IMG/VR virus record: IMGVR_UViG_3300017991_001409
Coordinates: 1-44,774 of that record
Source: a virus
Reading direction: 5' to 3' (one strand)
DNA length: 44,774 bases
Positions within the stretch are counted from its first letter, which is position 1. Every line of letters starts with the position of its first letter. The notes beneath the pieces were generated by a model. That model saw only the letters and a program-made list of their open reading frames with translations. It ran no database searches and was not told the origin of the DNA. Below are positions 41,741 through 44,774 of this stretch, one piece after another. The translations under genes and the position numbers were made by a program.

Positions 41741-42289
41741 TTACTCTCCTTCTTCTTCGTATGGGAATGCGCCAACAGCGCCCTTCATCGCAATCCGAAC
41801 CACCTTGCCCTCAGCCATATCTGTGAGGAACGCCTCCTCTACCTCGATGCCCCAACGAAACCCATGCTTACGAACCGCATTAAAGATCCCCTTGCACACC
41901 TCATCAATATTCTTACACGCCTCAAAGTCATGCTCCATCACATACTGAGTAATGTATCGCATCCCAATCACTTGAATCGCCTGATCATAGTCCTGCACAT
42001 TCAAGATTGCCTTCCGTGGATGTCTGATCGAATACACAATACCACCACTCACATAGATGGTCTTCCCATTCGTGGTTGTCAGCACCTGCTCAGGTAGGTC
42101 GATGACTTGTGACACCACATTGACCTTCCTCACATTCTGAAACAGGGGACAGTACCAATACCACCCTGGCTCCAAGTCCTTTACCCTGCGTCCAAATGTC
42201 ACTCGAATGCCTGACTCGTCTGGTTCCACAAAAGCCCATCTCGGAAACCAACAGAACACTTTGTCAAGAACATTCAATACCCAGTGCAT
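41741..42289 (-). CDS. Band 7/SPFH (prohibitin-like) domain protein
   Basis: The 182-aa product has an SPFH-like layout: WAFVEPDESGIRVTFGRRVK, DLEPGWYWYCP and then KVNVVSQVIDLPEQVLTTTN, GKTIYVSGGIVYSIRHPRKA, as in prohibitin/stomatin proteins (ExGxR/V-x-G-L-x-PGxxxxxP; then beta strands and helix). It lacks a clear N-terminal membrane segment beyond the hydrophobic start MHWVLNVLDKVFCWFPRWAF. ATG 42289 overlaps the prior gene stop (TAATG) and follows AGGAG. Phage Band 7 proteins are known; a head-region location is unusual. Confidence 0.75.
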   Translation of the reverse strand: MHWVLNVLDKVFCWFPRWAFVEPDESGIRVTFGRRVKDLEPGWYWYCPLFQNVRKVNVVSQVIDLPEQVLTTTNGKTIYVSGGIVYSIRHPRKAILNVQDYDQAIQVIGMRYITQYVMEHDFEACKNIDEVCKGIFNAVRKHGFRWGIEVEEAFLTDMAEGKVVRIAMKGAVGAFPYEEEGE

Positions 42290-43290
42290 TACTGTCTCCT
42301 GATGAACGCGATCCACCTTCCGTTCGCTGCCAGATCCTCCTGAAGCTTCTCCATCTCAGCCAGCCCCTCATCTACTAGAGACTGACCATCAACGCCTCCA
42401 GGCAGAATCATATTCGCCTTCCGAAGTGTATTACCTTCCACCTGCTTCACCAACGCCTTGAAATACCGCAGCAACCAATCATTGATGTACTCATCCTTGA
42501 TGTCTTCAGACTTGGTGATTCGTCTAGTGCCCAACACAAACACACTCGTTGTTCCGCTCGGCAAATTCACGCAGTACAGATACCCGCCTTCTTTTTGATC
42601 CTTCGCTGGCTCAAACGTCCATCGAAAATTTGTCCCCACATAGATACGGTAATTTCGGTATGCCTCAGACTGGAGAATCATATCTGTGGTGTAGTTGTCC
42701 AAAACCATCACACCCAACAAAGACCACATTGGATGATTGTTCCAGATCCAATCCGTAGATCTACTTGGGTAGACCTGGGCTACTTGTTTGATCTCCGGAG
42801 GCAACTGCGCTCTCTTCTGAGAAGATGTGTAAGACACCATGGTAGAGACACGGTATGCAGAATGCGTATTCCAATATCGGATTGCATTCTCCAAACACTG
42901 CTTGAGTGTTGCATCCTGTGTCACCAGTGTCAATGGGGCAAACTCAGCCTTGATCCAAGTCAAGTACTTGGTTGTGTTTCTCTGACATGCCAGATCATCA
43001 CTTGTAGCGCCATACATCTGTCCCTTATCATAGTCTGTATGCCCTGCCACCACATACTTGACCCAATAGGTATAACCAAGCCCATCCGCTCCTGCTGGCT
43101 CATCAAAGGTGTAGGTATAAGTTCCTACTGATGGGTTTGACATGGCTACGCTGGCCGCTACCATGATCGCGTTTGTGTCGTTCCTCTTCACACCCCAAGA
43201 TGCATCCGGACTCTCCAAAACCACAGATGTCGGATCGTATGGTGTTCCATTGGAATTAGTGAATGTCTTTGTTATTGTCACCTGACTCAT
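42289..43290 (-). CDS. Putative neck/structural protein with N-terminal beta domain, 333 aa
   Basis: The 333-aa product has an N-terminal Ig-like beta domain (about 1-90: VTITKTFTNSNGTPYDPTSV, SVGTYTYTFDEPAG) and a helical part with WIKAEFAPLTLVTQDATLKQ, AIRYWNTHSAYR and a C-terminal helix WLLRYFKALVKQVEGNTLRK. This order is like neck or head-completion proteins of large myoviruses. ATG 43290 was chosen (AGGTGG site) over the GTG at 43299. Function is inference. Confidence 0.6.
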   Translation of the reverse strand: MSQVTITKTFTNSNGTPYDPTSVVLESPDASWGVKRNDTNAIMVAASVAMSNPSVGTYTYTFDEPAGADGLGYTYWVKYVVAGHTDYDKGQMYGATSDDLACQRNTTKYLTWIKAEFAPLTLVTQDATLKQCLENAIRYWNTHSAYRVSTMVSYTSSQKRAQLPPEIKQVAQVYPSRSTDWIWNNHPMWSLLGVMVLDNYTTDMILQSEAYRNYRIYVGTNFRWTFEPAKDQKEGGYLYCVNLPSGTTSVFVLGTRRITKSEDIKDEYINDWLLRYFKALVKQVEGNTLRKANMILPGGVDGQSLVDEGLAEMEKLQEDLAANGRWIAFIRRQ

Positions 43291-43302
43291 CTGCACCACC
43301 TA

Positions 43303-43749
43303 TCACACATGATCGATTTCACTAGTCCAATCGCCCTCGTCTTCCTCTTCATCCTCCTCTGGATCTTCCTCCTCAAGCTCCTCCATAAGCTCTTCCACAC
43401 TGCCCACCTCTGTCAGATCTTCCTCTTCCAGAGCTGCAACAGTGACCTCATTCGGAATCTCCTCTGGATCAATCTCCACCTCTGGATCATTACTCAACTC
43501 CAAAAACTGCTCCCCATCATGCAAAGCAGTTGGAAGCCCATTCTCCATAGGTACAGGGATCACTGGAATCATCTTGCTCTCCATCGCACCCTGTGGCGCA
43601 GGCTTGATCACGCCCAGTGACACATATGCATCAAACTCCTGCATATTCTTGAACTGCACCAACTTCACTTCACCTTCTACCAACCAGTGATGACCCAGAA
43701 CCGTGTTGAGTGATTGATCCTGGAGGGACTTGATCATCATCTCCACCAT
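43303..43749 (-). CDS. Acidic hypothetical protein following capsid gene, 148 aa
   Basis: The 148-aa product starts MVEMMIKSLQDQSLNTVLGH after AAGGAG, has a central HWLVEGEVKLVQFKNMQEFD segment, and ends in a strongly acidic tail (EELEEEDPEEDEEEDEGDWT). It is the first gene after the capsid gene terminator. Position suggests a capsid-associated (decoration or assembly) protein; no family recognised. Confidence 0.55.
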   Translation of the reverse strand: MVEMMIKSLQDQSLNTVLGHHWLVEGEVKLVQFKNMQEFDAYVSLGVIKPAPQGAMESKMIPVIPVPMENGLPTALHDGEQFLELSNDPEVEIDPEEIPNEVTVAALEEEDLTEVGSVEELMEELEEEDPEEDEEEDEGDWTSEIDHV

Positions 43750-43773
43750 CTCATTCTCTCCTTCTTTCTATAT

Positions 43774-43813
43774 AAAAAGCAAGAGGGGTTAGGCTCCTAG
43801 CCACAAACCCCTC
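43774..43813 (-). terminator. Strong terminator after the capsid gene
   Basis: On the minus strand a hairpin pairs GAGGGGTT and AACCCCTC (43806-43813 with 43783-43790) with an inner GGCT/AGCC (43799-43802 with 43792-43795), then TTGCTTTTTATA with a T5 tract at 43778-43774. It would set capsid mRNA at a high level relative to downstream genes. An alternative pairing is described as a finding. Confidence 0.85.
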
Positions 43814-43853
43814 CTTGAACCCCCTCTGCTTTTCATTCACACTTACTCATCGA

Positions 43854-44774
43854 TTACGTACCCTTGACATAACCACCAGCCAAGTTCGCAATCGTACCCT
43901 GACAGAACAAACCAGCGTTGATGACCTTGAACGCAGCCGAACTCAGGAAGCCCTTCTGCGAGATCAGGTCACTGGTTGTCAGCGTCGGAGTAGCGAACAA
44001 CGGAATGTACGGACAGTACACGAATCCAGCGTAGAGGTACTGATCTCCACGGAACCCAACGGTGTAACTGTTGGTGCTCTTGAACGGATTCTGGATGACC
44101 GTAATCTGGTTGTTCAGAGTACCGATCTCCATCGGACCAGTAGGCTTAGTGTCCGTCTTGACTGGACTGAAGTAATCCTTGCCCAGCTGCTTCAGGACTC
44201 TCGCAACATTGTTGCCAACGACGGCGAACGTTGCGATACCTCTCTTGGTCTTATCGAAGATCAAGTTCGATGCCTCTTCGAACCGATCAATGAACTCTTC
44301 CTTCTTGTCCTTCCAGGTTTCACCCTCCGATGGACGAGCATCCCACTGGGTGATGGTTCCAGCCGAACTTGAAGAGGCCGCAGCCGTATCAATTCGATCC
44401 AGACCCTCCTGGTCGATGGTGAACTTCACCTCGGAACCCAGGTACTTGACCAGTTCACGCTCTAGGTCGATGCCATGAGCCTTCTGCAAGTCAATCTGAG
44501 CACCCAGTGACCAATCAGCTCTCAACGGATAGTCTACCGCCTCAACGGCTGACTGCGTGACGCTGATGTCCACTTTAGGCACACCATCACGACGATCATA
44601 CGCATCCTTAGGCAGGTCGTACTGATAGTCGTAAGTCAAGGAGATCGTAGAACCAGAAGTCGCACCCGAAACCGTGATGCTGTACACACCAGCCGCAGTG
44701 ATCGTACCACTGACAGTGTAAGGAGACACGCTCGCAAACACACCAGCCGCACTACACGTACCGATTGTGGTGTA
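43854..44774 (-). CDS. Major capsid protein, T4 gp23-like (5' truncated by window edge)
   Basis: The frame is open to the right edge of the window, so the N-terminal part is missing. The visible 306 residues contain DWSLGAQIDLQKAHGIDLER, ELVKYLGSEVKFTIDQEGLD, FAVVGNNVARVLKQLGKDYF and GFVYCPYIPLFATPTLTTSD, characteristic of gp23-like myovirus capsid proteins. Near the visible start, VSGTITAAGVYSITVSGATS is a beta-rich segment. It is followed by a strong terminator. In T4-like phages this protein forms the hexamers of the head and is usually about 450-520 aa. Confidence 0.92.
   Translation of the reverse strand, partial: YTTIGTCSAAGVFASVSPYTVSGTITAAGVYSITVSGATSGSTISLTYDYQYDLPKDAYDRRDGVPKVDISVTQSAVEAVDYPLRADWSLGAQIDLQKAHGIDLERELVKYLGSEVKFTIDQEGLDRIDTAAASSSSAGTITQWDARPSEGETWKDKKEEFIDRFEEASNLIFDKTKRGIATFAVVGNNVARVLKQLGKDYFSPVKTDTKPTGPMEIGTLNNQITVIQNPFKSTNSYTVGFRGDQYLYAGFVYCPYIPLFATPTLTTSDLISQKGFLSSAAFKVINAGLFCQGTIANLAGGYVKGT

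Noticed and set aside
43779-43833. A plus-strand terminator at the same hairpin (ends CTCTGCTTTT)
   Set aside because: No plus-strand gene precedes it; the minus-strand T tract and capsid gene make the minus orientation the functional one.
1-44774. CRISPR arrays, tRNA genes, insertion sequences and attachment sites
   Set aside because: No spaced direct repeats, cloverleaf with CCA end, transposase motifs or terminal inverted repeats were seen by eye; a tRNAscan-SE or repeat search could find a weak case I missed.

Overview
The window is one end-to-end stretch of a large tailed-phage genome with a contractile (myovirus) tail. The evidence is a T4 gp23-like major capsid protein, a gp18-like sheath, gp19-like tube, a tape-measure protein, and a full baseplate set (gp53-, hub-, spike-, gp25-, gp6/J- and P2 gpI-like proteins). 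Genes are packed with 1-8 base overlaps (ATGA, TGATG, TAATG) and nearly all carry a GGAG-type ribosome site. The host cannot be named from the sequence. I saw no tRNA, IS element, integrase or CRISPR array.

Layout. (1) 1-1740, plus strand: the 3' end of a DUF932 gene, two terminators, a promoter with a GTATAC inverted repeat, and an operon of three tiny genes sharing a CTTTGAGGAG leader, ending in terminators that meet the opposing late operon. (2) 1799-43749 plus the capsid gene to the right edge, minus strand: one long late transcription unit read right to left. Its order is capsid, strong terminator, head/neck and accessory proteins (a Band 7 protein, a CxC...CxH zinc protein, a Pol-beta-like nucleotidyltransferase), sheath, tube, tail-assembly chaperone, tape measure, baseplate, a LamG/Ig/propeller adhesin, two paralogous tail fibres, a glycan cassette, and a metallophosphoesterase at the end.

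The unusual part is the roughly 14 kb cassette at 3.1-17.6 kb, directly downstream of the tail-fibre genes and in the same direction. It encodes an APS kinase fused to an HxGH nucleotidyltransferase, two sulfotransferases, a GT10 fucosyltransferase-like enzyme, several GT-A-type glycosyltransferases, two DUF115/GT42-like proteins, a WbjD-type UDP-GlcNAc 2-epimerase, RmlC- and RmlD-like enzymes, another sugar SDR, a TylF-like O-methyltransferase, a radical SAM enzyme, a DUF2061 membrane protein and small unknowns. Read together (inference), the phage carries its own route to a deoxy-amino-sugar-containing, fucosylated, methylated and sulfated glycan, including the step that makes the sulfate donor PAPS. 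Placement behind the fibre genes suggests late decoration of virion proteins, with remodelling of the host surface polysaccharide as the main alternative.

A second notable point is the tail-assembly chaperone pair before the tape measure. The downstream frame has no ribosome site and is entered by a plausible +1 frameshift at CCC TTT CGA.
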